64,000 nt of DNA from Solibacillus sp. FSL W7-1436. GTDB lineage: Bacteria; Bacillota; Bacilli; Bacillales_A; Planococcaceae. A program made the position numbers and the translations under genes. The first letter of the stretch is position 1. The number at the start of each line of letters is the position of its first letter. The stretch spans positions 3,338,501 to 3,402,500 of the forward strand of contig NZ_JBBOWV010000001.1 of NCBI RefSeq assembly GCF_038007305.1, written 5' to 3'. A model generated the notes under the pieces. That model was not told the origin of the DNA. It did not search any database and saw nothing but the letters and a program-made list of their open reading frames with translations. Of the stretch, positions 15,811-24,728 are shown in pieces.

Positions 15811-17625
15811 TTATTTTGATTCGTTATATGCTTTTAAGAACTCTTTCACTTTTGCGCTGTCTGCTTCCAGTTTTAAACCTGTGTCAATTAAAGGTGAAAC
15901 TGTTGATACAGCCGGCTTTTTCTTACCTTGGTAGTAGCTGATGAACTCTTCTTGATTGATTGAGTGAAGAACTGCTTTACGTAAGTCTGCAGATTTCGCA
16001 GTTTCACGACCGCTTGTATTGAACAATAAGTAAGAAACGGCATTGCTGTCAGCTGTTTTTAATTGTAAATTTTCATCGCCTTCAACTACATCTGTTTTCG
16101 TTTCAGGAACTGATTGTAATACGTGGATTTCACCATTACGCAATGCTGATAGTGCACTGTCATTATCCTGGATGAAACGAACAGTGATGTTTTCAATTTT
16201 TGGCTCGTTTTCAGTTCCCGCCTGGTATGCAGGGTTTTTCACGAATGTTGCTTCATAGTCATTTTTCTTCACTAAAATATATGGACCTGATGCTGCTAAA
16301 TGGTTTGCATAGCTTGCGCCTTCAGTAACTGTTGACTGATCACCGTAAGCGATATCCGTGTTCGGATCATAGCTAGCTACATCAAATGTATTCACTGCAG
16401 TTACCGCAGATTCAGATACAATACCGCCAGATTGGTGCGCTAAGTAGTTTAACACTTGCGGGAAAGGATTTGGCGTTGTCAATTTAACCACTTGGTATTT
16501 ACCTGCTGCATTGTCTACATCTTTTTCATCTGTCACAACTTCAGAAATCGCTGCAGGCAGCTCATCCGATAATTCTTCTAAAACAGACTTGCCATCTGCT
16601 GTTTTCACTGATTCCAATGATGTAATATCCGATACGATTTCAACTGTATCAATATTTTCATGGATTGAATATGTGCGGTGATCCGGTACTGATGTTTCGT
16701 CTTTTGCACGGTTTAAAGAGAATACAACATCTTCTGCTGATACTAAATCACCTGTATCAACTGCTTTATCGCCTTCCACTTTTGCAAAGTTAATATCATC
16801 GCGCAGTACGAAATAATATTCTTCGTTGTTTTCAGCAATGGCATGGTCATAAGAAAGTGAGCCTTCCGATACCACTTCATCCGAATCTGATAAATTCACT
16901 AAACGAACATACATATTCGTGTTCAGTGTATTGATCGAACCATCGTTTGCCTTAACCGGGTCAAGGGAAGTCAATGATGCCAATGCTTGGTGAAGTACCA
17001 ATGTTTCTGATGCATTTTTCCCTTCATCATTGAATGAAATTGTTTCCCATGCTTGAGCACGTGATTTTGGCAGACGTACTGTATCCGGATTAACTTCCGC
17101 TTTATAAATTCCCTGGAATTTTTGAGAAATATATAATGGTGCGATATAGGCATTGTCGAATACTAAAGCTTGTTCCAGCTCTTTATATTTTTCCTTTGCT
17201 TCATCACCTGTTAAAGTACTCGCTTCATCGATTAATTTATCGACTGTCTCATCAGAAGTACGGCTGTAGTCTCCGCCCGTTTTGAATAAACCGCGTACTG
17301 CATAGTCCGGGTTACCCGTTACAGTCGTCCAGCTTGAAATGGCAATGTCAAAGTTGCCCGCATCTTGTTGTGCTGTAAATGAACCGTAATCCGGCTGGAT
17401 ATTCAGTTTCACATCGAAACCGTTCTTCACTAATTGGTCACGCACAATATTCATGTCCTGCTCTGAAGAAGCCATACCAAGTAATTCGATGACTGGCTTT
17501 GCCCCAGCTGTTTCAGTAGTTGCTGAATCATTTTCTTTTACATCCGATTTTGTTTCGACACAGCCTGCTAATGCTACTGCTGCCACTGTTGCTGTTGATG
17601 CTAACGTAAATAATTTTTTATTCAT
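15811..17625 (-). CDS. Oligopeptide-binding lipoprotein, circularly permuted SBP_bac_5
   Basis: 604 residues. The ATG at 17625 follows GGAGGA and starts a signal peptide with lipobox ALAGC (Cys22); an in-frame ATG at 17682 lacks this context. The domain order is unusual. Residues about 45-198 (NIVRDQLVKNGFDVKL, AISSWTTVTGNPDYA, YKELEQALV, YIAPLYISQKF) resemble the segment that normally ends DppA/OppA proteins. Residues about 207-604 (ETLVLHQALASLTSLDPVKA, DLVSAEDVVFSLNRA, ASGPYILVKKNDY, VRFIQDNDSALSALRNGEIH, DLRKAVLHSINQEEF) are the segment that normally begins them. The protein ends at KVKEFLKAYNESK, where a normal family member would run on into the now N-terminal piece. Each segment occurs once, so this is a permutation rather than a fusion of two proteins. 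It should be the extracellular receptor for the adjacent permeases; the ligand is unknown. Confidence 0.88.
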   Translation of the reverse strand: MNKKLFTLASTATVAAVALAGCVETKSDVKENDSATTETAGAKPVIELLGMASSEQDMNIVRDQLVKNGFDVKLNIQPDYGSFTAQQDAGNFDIAISSWTTVTGNPDYAVRGLFKTGGDYSRTSDETVDKLIDEASTLTGDEAKEKYKELEQALVFDNAYIAPLYISQKFQGIYKAEVNPDTVRLPKSRAQAWETISFNDEGKNASETLVLHQALASLTSLDPVKANDGSINTLNTNMYVRLVNLSDSDEVVSEGSLSYDHAIAENNEEYYFVLRDDINFAKVEGDKAVDTGDLVSAEDVVFSLNRAKDETSVPDHRTYSIHENIDTVEIVSDITSLESVKTADGKSVLEELSDELPAAISEVVTDEKDVDNAAGKYQVVKLTTPNPFPQVLNYLAHQSGGIVSESAVTAVNTFDVASYDPNTDIAYGDQSTVTEGASYANHLAASGPYILVKKNDYEATFVKNPAYQAGTENEPKIENITVRFIQDNDSALSALRNGEIHVLQSVPETKTDVVEGDENLQLKTADSNAVSYLLFNTSGRETAKSADLRKAVLHSINQEEFISYYQGKKKPAVSTVSPLIDTGLKLEADSAKVKEFLKAYNESK

Positions 17626-17644
17626 GAAAAATTCCTCCAAAAAG

Positions 17645-19141
17645 TTAATTAGATTTTGGGTCCAATGCGTCACGCAGTCCATCGCCGAAAAAGTTAAACG
17701 ATAAAACGAGCAGCATAATACATAGCCCCGGGAAAATCGCTAAATATGAATGTGACTCTAAATACGTGCTTCCAACTTTTAAAATATTGCCCCACTCCGG
17801 TATATGCGGTTCAATACCTAATCCGAGGAAGCTTAAACTACTAGTTGAAATAACGGCTCCTCCGATTGTTAATGTTGCTTTGACAATCATAGGTGCCAAC
17901 GCATTTGGAACGATATGCCTGAAGATAATCGAGCGGTCATTTGCCCCTAATGCGCGGGCTGATTCAACAAATTCATAGTTTGAAATCTGCAGTACATTTG
18001 CCCGCATTGTCCGCGCATAAGTCGGAATAGCGCCGACACTTAATGCGATGATTAAATTTGTCGTATTTGCGCCAAATGCGGCAATGATTGCAATTGCCAG
18101 CAGAATTCCTGGAATTGCATATAAAATATCCAGTGCACGCATAATAATATTGTCGGTATTTTTTCCGTAATAGCCAGAAATCGCACCGAGCGCCCCGCCA
18201 ATTATTGCCGGGATGATTGTTGCACAAAAACCAACGATTAATGAAATTTGCGCACCGAACACAATGCGGGAAAATAAATCCCTGCCGAAATTATCGGTAC
18301 CTAACGGATATTCAAGTGTCGGTGTCTGCAGCAATACCGCATAATTGTTTTCAACCGCAAAGTCATAATCGAATGTCCATGAGCTGACAACCGATAAACT
18401 GAACATGAAAACGATGAAAAACAGACCAAATACCGCCATCGTATTACGCAGGATCTTATTCCACGTTTTTTGCCATTTCTCTACTGCGGACGGATCTGCA
18501 TTTCGCGCTTTACGAATTAACGTAATCCCAAGTAACAGCGAGAAGAAATTGCCTGTCAATGTTGGGATTAGCAGAACAATTCCAAGCGGCAGCATCCATT
18601 TAGGCGCTGTATCAACCGTAACAAACTTTGCGATTAACACAGCTGCTGCTAAATACAGCAATGCCAAAAGGATAAACCCGCCCATTGCAAGAACAAATGT
18701 ATCCACTACATATGGTTTAAACAAATTAAATCCCGAAATCAGGATAATGAATATTTGCGTCATAAAAGCATATACAGCAAAAGTATATTCCGCTGTTTTG
18801 TTTTTCGATGCGAGCATAAAACCGAACCCGGCCGCAAATACATTGCCCGCAAAAATTGTAAGAACCAACGGGATACCAAGAAGACGTGTACGCTTTGTCA
18901 GTTCCCGATGCTTCGCTAAATCCTTCTTAATGAGCAGTGATGTGAGCCATACGTATATCGTAGTACCAATATAAATCACAAAAAATACAACTATATATGG
19001 ACGCCATACACCTTCTGAAAAATTAAAACTATAAAGTAAAAACAGCAATGAAAAAATCGCAGAAAAAGCAATGGTAAACTGTGCATTTACATACTCTTGT
19101 GTTATTTTCAACAGCAGTTTTACGTCTGATATAAATTTCAC
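17645..19141 (-). CDS. Peptide ABC permease, DppC-like, with ~220-residue N-terminal extension
   Basis: 498 residues against about 300 for typical DppC/OppC. The core from about residue 222 is canonical: PLGTDNFGRDLFSRIVFGAQ, the EAA loop ESARALGANDRSIIFRHIVPNALAP, and a C-terminal LGDGLRD-like FGDGLRDALDP. The extra N-terminal part holds about six predicted transmembrane segments separated by short charged loops. I do not recognise that part as a known domain. It lies between the DppB-like gene and the binding protein and is clearly co-transcribed with them. Confidence 0.9.
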   Translation of the reverse strand: MKFISDVKLLLKITQEYVNAQFTIAFSAIFSLLFLLYSFNFSEGVWRPYIVVFFVIYIGTTIYVWLTSLLIKKDLAKHRELTKRTRLLGIPLVLTIFAGNVFAAGFGFMLASKNKTAEYTFAVYAFMTQIFIILISGFNLFKPYVVDTFVLAMGGFILLALLYLAAAVLIAKFVTVDTAPKWMLPLGIVLLIPTLTGNFFSLLLGITLIRKARNADPSAVEKWQKTWNKILRNTMAVFGLFFIVFMFSLSVVSSWTFDYDFAVENNYAVLLQTPTLEYPLGTDNFGRDLFSRIVFGAQISLIVGFCATIIPAIIGGALGAISGYYGKNTDNIIMRALDILYAIPGILLAIAIIAAFGANTTNLIIALSVGAIPTYARTMRANVLQISNYEFVESARALGANDRSIIFRHIVPNALAPMIVKATLTIGGAVISTSSLSFLGLGIEPHIPEWGNILKVGSTYLESHSYLAIFPGLCIMLLVLSFNFFGDGLRDALDPKSN

Positions 19142-19155
19142 TTCGTTACCCTCTC

Positions 19156-20553
19156 CTAAGATTTTTTCATTTTCGAACGAATTCTCGGGTCAAAGAAAGC
19201 GTATAAAATATCGATCAGCATGTTCACAATTGAAATGGTGATCGCTATATAAACAACCCCACCCAAAATTGCCGGAATATCCGGAATAAACTGCTTGTCG
19301 ACAATATAACTTCCGATACCGCTAATATTAAATACTTTTTCTGTTACTGCCGCACCGCCAAGCATTCCGCCAAATAACAGTCCAATAACTGTAATAATAG
19401 GAATCATCGCATTACGGATTGCGTGCTTAGTAATTACTTTCCGTTCACTTAACCCTTTTGCTTTTGCTGTAATAATATAATCTTCATGGATTACTTCCAG
19501 CATACTTGATCTTGTCATACGGGCAATCGATGCCGTGATCGAAGTTCCGAGTACAACAATCGGCAGAACGATCGACATCCAGTTGCTTGGATTATACGTC
19601 GCCGGGAACCATTTTAATTCAAGCGAGAACGTCAAAATAAAAATCAGACCTTGCCAGAAACTTGGAATCGATAAACCGATTAATGCGATTAACATGAATG
19701 CATAATCGATAAATGAATTCGGACGTACTGCTGATATAATACCTACCGGAATAGCAATGGCAATCGCCATCAGTAATGAGAACATGGCAATTTCAAGCGT
19801 AACGGGGAATTTGTTCAAAATGCTCTGTGTGACATCTTCCTTTCCTGCAAAAGATGTTCCTAGATCAAAAGTGAACAGACCTGACAGTGAATGCCAAAGC
19901 TGAACTAAATAAGGCTGATCCAACCCGTATAGCTTATTAAAGTTTTCGACTTGTGCCGGTGTTGCCTCCACCCCAAGCAAATTGCGGGCAGGGTCAAACG
20001 GTGAAATATACAAAATCGTAAACACGAGTGTCGCCACCCCAATAATAACGAAAACACTTTGCAGTAACCGCTCAAATATAAAGCGAGAAAACGGATTACT
20101 CGTAATGAACAGTAAAGCATACATCAAAATACCCGGAATTATCGTAAGGAGTAAAAAGTTCGAACGTCTTAACAACGTTCCAAAATAATTTATGTAGGAA
20201 TTTTCCACTATTCCATTTGCCGCAAGTTCTTTTTCCACTTCTCGCTCCAATTTTCTTTGTGCGAGCGTCTTCGCAGCGAGAATGATAGATTGCTCATCAA
20301 CCTTCTGATTGAAAAACCGGGCTTTTGTCCACTCCTCTACTTCATATTGTTTATGCCATTCGAATACTTTCTCGTCTTCTATTAACCGCCTCTTCACATT
20401 CATAGCCTTTTCCGCATACGTTGATTTAGATCGATTTACTAAATAGAACGGAATTGTAAAAATGTGTACGAGCAAGCCGAGCAGTACGAAAGCAAAATAA
20501 TACCCCTTTTTCGAAGCATTTTTTTGAAAGCTTTCAAAAAATAACTGCTGCAT
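19156..20553 (-). CDS. Peptide ABC permease, DppB-like, with ~150-residue N-terminal extension
   Basis: 465 residues against about 310-340 for DppB/OppB. The core begins near residue 152 (FSRFIFERLLQSVFVIIGVA) and has LYGLDQPYLVQLW, the EAA loop TAKAKGLSERKVITKHAIRNAM, and the usual C-terminal DPRIR. The extension has one transmembrane helix (about 20-40), a charged helical stretch (about 45-110) and a second membrane helix (about 128-148). First gene of a minus-strand operon that diverges from the fused ATPase gene. GGAGC lies about 12 bases upstream of the ATG. Confidence 0.9.
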   Translation of the reverse strand: MQQLFFESFQKNASKKGYYFAFVLLGLLVHIFTIPFYLVNRSKSTYAEKAMNVKRRLIEDEKVFEWHKQYEVEEWTKARFFNQKVDEQSIILAAKTLAQRKLEREVEKELAANGIVENSYINYFGTLLRRSNFLLLTIIPGILMYALLFITSNPFSRFIFERLLQSVFVIIGVATLVFTILYISPFDPARNLLGVEATPAQVENFNKLYGLDQPYLVQLWHSLSGLFTFDLGTSFAGKEDVTQSILNKFPVTLEIAMFSLLMAIAIAIPVGIISAVRPNSFIDYAFMLIALIGLSIPSFWQGLIFILTFSLELKWFPATYNPSNWMSIVLPIVVLGTSITASIARMTRSSMLEVIHEDYIITAKAKGLSERKVITKHAIRNAMIPIITVIGLLFGGMLGGAAVTEKVFNISGIGSYIVDKQFIPDIPAILGGVVYIAITISIVNMLIDILYAFFDPRIRSKMKKS

Positions 20554-20720
20554 GTAACAAAAGCAGCTCCTTTCTTACTAGTTCTTTTAAACTTAATTGT
20601 GTAAAGAATCTTCACACTTTTAATATTGTATAATCCCTACCTGTATAGTAATGTATTATGTAGAACGAACATTCAGAAGTCAATGAAATTATTTTATTTT
20701 TATTAAAGGATGAGCATTTT

Positions 20721-22457
20721 ATGAGTAAAAAGTTGCTTCAAGTAAGTGATTTACGTGTATCATTTATAACGGGAGAACAGGAATTCGAAGCGGTCAAAGG
20801 CGTAAGTTTTCATGTGAATGAAGGAGAAACAGTCGGAATTGTAGGAGAATCCGGAAGCGGGAAAAGTGTAACGGCCCGTTCAATTATGCGTCTGCTTCCT
20901 TCTCCTCCATCTTTTTTGAAAGATGGAACGATTGAGTTTCAAGGAAAAAATCTCATTACCCAAACGGAAAACCAGATGGAAGCGATCCGTGGAAAAGACA
21001 TTAGTATGATCTTCCAGGACCCGATGACTTCCACGAACCCTACAATCCGTATCGGGGATCAAATTGCAGAAGGTATCATAAAGCATCAGGGGCTTTCTAA
21101 AAAAGACGCGTATGCTAAAACAATCGAACTGCTGAAATTAGTGGGCATAAAAAATAGCGAAGAACGTTATAATCAGTACCCCCATGAATTCAGTGGCGGA
21201 ATGCGGCAAAGAGTGATGATTGCTATGGCATTGGCGTGTAATCCTTCCCTCCTTATTGCGGATGAACCGACAACCGCTCTTGACGTAACAATCCAGGCTC
21301 AAATTTTGTCGTTGATGAAGGATATGCAGCAGCGATTTGGTACATCGATTATATTGATTACACATGATTTAGGTGTTGTCGCGGGCATGTGCGACCGCGT
21401 AGTTGTTATGAAGGAAGGCGAAGTAGTAGAACAAGGAACGACGGAAGAAATTTTCGCCAATCCGCAGCATCCTTATACGAAACGGCTGTTAAATGCTTTA
21501 CCAAAGCTGCATGAACCAAAGCAGCCTAAAGAACTGCCTAATTTATCGCCTGATTTGAATATCGATGTGCCTTTAGTCGAAGTTAAAAATATATCCAAAC
21601 ATTTTGAATTAGCAAAAGGCAATGTTTTAAAAGCGGTGAACGATTTATCGTTTCAAATTTTCCCTGGTGAAACATTAGGGCTTGTTGGTGAATCCGGCTC
21701 CGGAAAATCGACAACCGGGCGTACACTGCTTCAGTTGCATGAGCCAACGGACGGTGAAGTGCTTTATAAAGGCGTGCCGGTCAGTCGCTTAACGAAAAAT
21801 GAACTGAAAAGTATGCGTCGCCATATGCAGATTATTTTCCAGGATCCTTATTCAAGTTTAAATCCGAGAAAAAAAGTACTGGATATTATCGGAGAAGCTC
21901 TGGATATCCATAAACTGTCCCCTTCAAAGGAAGCACGCCGGTTACGTGTGGAGGAATTGTTGGAGCTTGTTGGTTTGAAAAAAGAGCATGCACTCCGCTA
22001 TCCGCATGAATTCAGCGGCGGTCAGCGCCAACGAATCGGAATTGCACGCGCCCTTGCTGTGGAACCACAATTTATCGTTTGTGATGAACCATTATCCGCG
22101 CTTGATGTGTCCATTCAAAAACAAGTCGTGGATTTACTAAAAGATTTGCAGCAACGACTAGGATTAACGTATTTATTTATTGCTCATGACTTGTCGATGG
22201 TAAAACATATTAGTGATCGGGTAGCTGTTATGTATGGCGGGAAAATTGTTGAGCTGGCAGAAAGTGAAGAGCTGTATGCCAATCCGCAGCATCCTTATAC
22301 GAAAATGCTGCTCGACTCGATTCCAATTCCGGATCCGGCTATCGAAAAACAGAAAAAGCGTCGGGTAATGACAGACGAAGAACTGGCAGCGAACCGGTTC
22401 GATGTCGAGAACACAGAGCTTGTTGAAGTTACAAAAGGTCACTGGGTAGCAATTTAA
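20721..22457 (+). CDS. Fused peptide ABC transporter ATPase (DppD-DppF type)
   Basis: 578 residues with two complete nucleotide-binding domains. The first has Walker [10 protein letters not shown], signature FSGGMRQR and Walker [13 protein letters not shown]. The second, from about residue 285, has [17 protein letters not shown] and [12 protein letters not shown]. Both carry the Opp/Dpp C-terminal region with [11 protein letters not shown] and [11 protein letters not shown]. In most peptide transporters these are two proteins; fusion is known, for example in E. coli GsiA. It is transcribed away from the permease genes, with 167 bp between. It should energise the transporter encoded at 15811-20553. 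Confidence 0.94.
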   Translation: MSKKLLQVSDLRVSFITGEQEFEAVKGVSFHVNEGETVGIVGESGSGKSVTARSIMRLLPSPPSFLKDGTIEFQGKNLITQTENQMEAIRGKDISMIFQDPMTSTNPTIRIGDQIAEGIIKHQGLSKKDAYAKTIELLKLVGIKNSEERYNQYPHEFSGGMRQRVMIAMALACNPSLLIADEPTTALDVTIQAQILSLMKDMQQRFGTSIILITHDLGVVAGMCDRVVVMKEGEVVEQGTTEEIFANPQHPYTKRLLNALPKLHEPKQPKELPNLSPDLNIDVPLVEVKNISKHFELAKGNVLKAVNDLSFQIFPGETLGLVGESGSGKSTTGRTLLQLHEPTDGEVLYKGVPVSRLTKNELKSMRRHMQIIFQDPYSSLNPRKKVLDIIGEALDIHKLSPSKEARRLRVEELLELVGLKKEHALRYPHEFSGGQRQRIGIARALAVEPQFIVCDEPLSALDVSIQKQVVDLLKDLQQRLGLTYLFIAHDLSMVKHISDRVAVMYGGKIVELAESEELYANPQHPYTKMLLDSIPIPDPAIEKQKKRRVMTDEELAANRFDVENTELVEVTKGHWVAI

Positions 22458-22458
22458 C

Positions 22459-22502
22459 TTAAAAAAAGACTTCAGACAATCGTTTTGAAGTCTTTTTTTA
22501 TT
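22459..22502. terminator. Bidirectional rho-independent terminator
   Basis: AAAAAAAGACTTCA and TGAAGTCTTTTTTT form a long stem between the fused ATPase gene and the converging ger operon. Confidence 0.9.
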
Positions 22503-22513
22503 ACCCAATGTGC

Positions 22514-23638
22514 TTATTGGATTGATCCGGTACTTTTTATTCCTGGTTTAACAGTCAAGTTGACTTTAGCTTTTTTATAGGCTTCCATCCATTCTTCATC
22601 GGACATGCGCCGATTATGTAAAACCTTTGCTTTGTAATCGATGCCGAAACCTAGCGGATCATAGCCATTTTTTTTCATCTTCGTTATAAATTCCTTAAAT
22701 TTCTCCTCCGATTCTTTTTTCAATTCTTCATTATATTTTGGTAGATCTTTATTTTTCATTGGTTTATGAGATTCTGCTACCGAGCCGTATAAACTAATAT
22801 TAATATCAAGCTGGATTTCGGACTTATTTTTAATATTTACATTATATTTCGATTTGACCGTATCGATATTGGCAATGAAATGATCCCCCTCCTCCTTTAT
22901 AAGTAAATTCGCATGTTTTACACTTCTTGACAGCATATTATAAATCGATGTATCTAAAGAATCCAATTCTAATGGCTCTTTATTCAATGCAAGCAATAGG
23001 GATTTATTAACTTCGAAATGCTGATCTTCCTGATTTATTTCAATGATCGGCAGAACACTATCGATTCCACTTTCTTTTATATTTCTTCTGAATTCAAATA
23101 AGTGTGTCGTCACAATATAAGGTGTTGTCGTACCATTACTGTCAAAGTAGTTAAACAATTCCGGATAGGCCGCCGATTCCCCCTGCGGAATCATTTTAAT
23201 AATTTCTTCTGCATTAGGACGTCCGACAGCTATCCAGGAAATCATCTGTATATCAGGTCTGCGCAGTAAAAAGTCCAAAATTTCCTTGTTTTTATTATCT
23301 TTTACCAATTCCTCACCTAGAATAATTAGCTTTGAATGTCCAAATTCAAGCTCCTTATCTGAATAGGATTCCATCATACGAATTGCTTCTGAAAGAGTTT
23401 CCCCATTCTCCGATAAATAGGAATACTGCGGTTCTGTAGCCTCTGTAAAAGATCCGGTCGGTTCATATAGCTTCAATGTAACTTTGTACGGGTTTTCCTC
23501 ATCATCAGAAACATCCAGGGCGATCATTGCAACAAAAACACTTTTATCAATGTCTTTAAATGCGCAGCCAGATAGTAGAATACCTCCAAGTACAAATAAA
23601 AGTAAAGTTCCTTTAATTTTCCGAGGGAGACTCATCAT
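22514..23638 (-). CDS. Spore germination lipoprotein, GerC family
   Basis: 374 residues of the Ger(x)C family. The signal peptide ends in lipobox LLSGC, followed by the family's IDKSVFVAMIALDVSDD, LGEELVKD and LLRRPDIQM. GerC subunits are anchored on the spore inner membrane and are needed for nutrient-triggered germination. AGGAGGATG precedes the start. The start overlaps the end of the gerB-like gene by 26 bases. Last gene of the three-gene receptor operon; the germinant is not predictable. Confidence 0.93.
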   Translation of the reverse strand: MMSLPRKIKGTLLLFVLGGILLSGCAFKDIDKSVFVAMIALDVSDDEENPYKVTLKLYEPTGSFTEATEPQYSYLSENGETLSEAIRMMESYSDKELEFGHSKLIILGEELVKDNKNKEILDFLLRRPDIQMISWIAVGRPNAEEIIKMIPQGESAAYPELFNYFDSNGTTTPYIVTTHLFEFRRNIKESGIDSVLPIIEINQEDQHFEVNKSLLLALNKEPLELDSLDTSIYNMLSRSVKHANLLIKEEGDHFIANIDTVKSKYNVNIKNKSEIQLDINISLYGSVAESHKPMKNKDLPKYNEELKKESEEKFKEFITKMKKNGYDPLGFGIDYKAKVLHNRRMSDEEWMEAYKKAKVNLTVKPGIKSTGSIQ

Positions 23639-24728
23639 TTTTCATCCTCCTGTTAATATAAGTAAACAATAGGATCATGCCTGGAAAAATAAAAACCAAA
23701 ACATCATAAAAATAACTCGAATACTGAAAAAGCTGGTATTCAGTTAATACGGTTACAAAGTATAAAGAGATGGCAACAAAAATAGGAAGCGGCAAAAATA
23801 TCCCGATAACTTTATCTTTATATTTAATTTTTTCCAGCTTAAATGTAAATTTTAAAAACTCTACTGCCGCATACCAATGAATAAGTATGCTTAAAAAAGC
23901 AATCCCTAAATAAAACAGTAAAAACATGAATAACACACGTTCAATAATAAAATAATCCATCCTGATCGAATCGGTTGTCGAGATCCATGGATAGACTAAA
24001 TCATCAATACCTTCAAGTCCATTAAAGCCAATCGGTATGAAATACGTTGTAAATAAAGTCCCGACAGATATTAAAACGATAAACATAATCTGTCTAAAGC
24101 CAAATTTCTGTTTATCCGTAAAGAATCGATTGAATATAAATAGATTGGCAGCCCCCAAAAATAAAAAAAAGCAAGCAGAAAATGAATGCCAGTTTGGTAC
24201 TTGATTAATATATAAAGCCGCTTCCCTAACAAAATCCCAATTTAAACTATTGCTGCTGTATGCTTTAAAAAATATGAAAAGGATTAAAGGACTTGTGATT
24301 ATCATAATCATCTCAACGGTGTACATTACACGGTCTGTTTTTAAAATACAGCCAAAAATTACCGATAATATAAGCGTCAGGCAAATTAGAATGATCGGCA
24401 TTTCAGGACTTAAATAGCGTATAAGTAAGAATGTAAATGTTATAAGCGTAATAAGTCCGGCAACAAACCATAGTACAGCGAGTACAAAAACGAAGGGCAA
24501 ATAAAACCATTTTGAAGTAGTCTTTTCCAGCAGTTCCGGTAATGTTTTGCCAGGATACTTAAGGAAAAATTTTGTATATAGTGTTACAAGAAGTACTCCT
24601 GCTGCAATTGATAAAAGCATGGAAATGACAGCACCATCATCGTGATAATTGAGAAGTATGGCAGGTACCGAAGCGATAATATTCGCAACCATATTAATAA
24701 TAATTAAATAGTAATAAAACCTGCTCAT
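23613..24728 (-). CDS. Spore germination permease, GerB family
   Basis: 371 residues with about ten hydrophobic segments, typical of the GerAB/APC-like spore permeases, thought to bind the germinant in the inner spore membrane. Family features include LPELLEKTTSKWFYLPFVFV and NLFIFNRFFTDKQKF. Its start overlaps the gerA-like stop by 4 bases (ATGA), so translation is coupled. Confidence 0.92.
   Translation of the reverse strand: MSRFYYYLIIINMVANIIASVPAILLNYHDDGAVISMLLSIAAGVLLVTLYTKFFLKYPGKTLPELLEKTTSKWFYLPFVFVLAVLWFVAGLITLITFTFLLIRYLSPEMPIILICLTLILSVIFGCILKTDRVMYTVEMIMIITSPLILFIFFKAYSSNSLNWDFVREAALYINQVPNWHSFSACFFLFLGAANLFIFNRFFTDKQKFGFRQIMFIVLISVGTLFTTYFIPIGFNGLEGIDDLVYPWISTTDSIRMDYFIIERVLFMFLLFYLGIAFLSILIHWYAAVEFLKFTFKLEKIKYKDKVIGIFLPLPIFVAISLYFVTVLTEYQLFQYSSYFYDVLVFIFPGMILLFTYINRRMKNDESPSEN

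Noticed and set aside
15811-17625. Binding-protein gene as a fusion of two receptor genes or a frameshift product
   Set aside because: The N-lobe and C-lobe segments each appear once, in one uninterrupted frame with a normal lipobox and stop; permutation explains it better.
18405-18974. 189-residue plus-strand frame inside the DppC-like gene
   Set aside because: Antisense shadow of a clear coding region, lacking a start signal.
20554-20720. Sigma-A promoters in the divergent region between permease and ATPase genes
   Set aside because: A TATAAT is present but no -35 at acceptable spacing, so no site was called.
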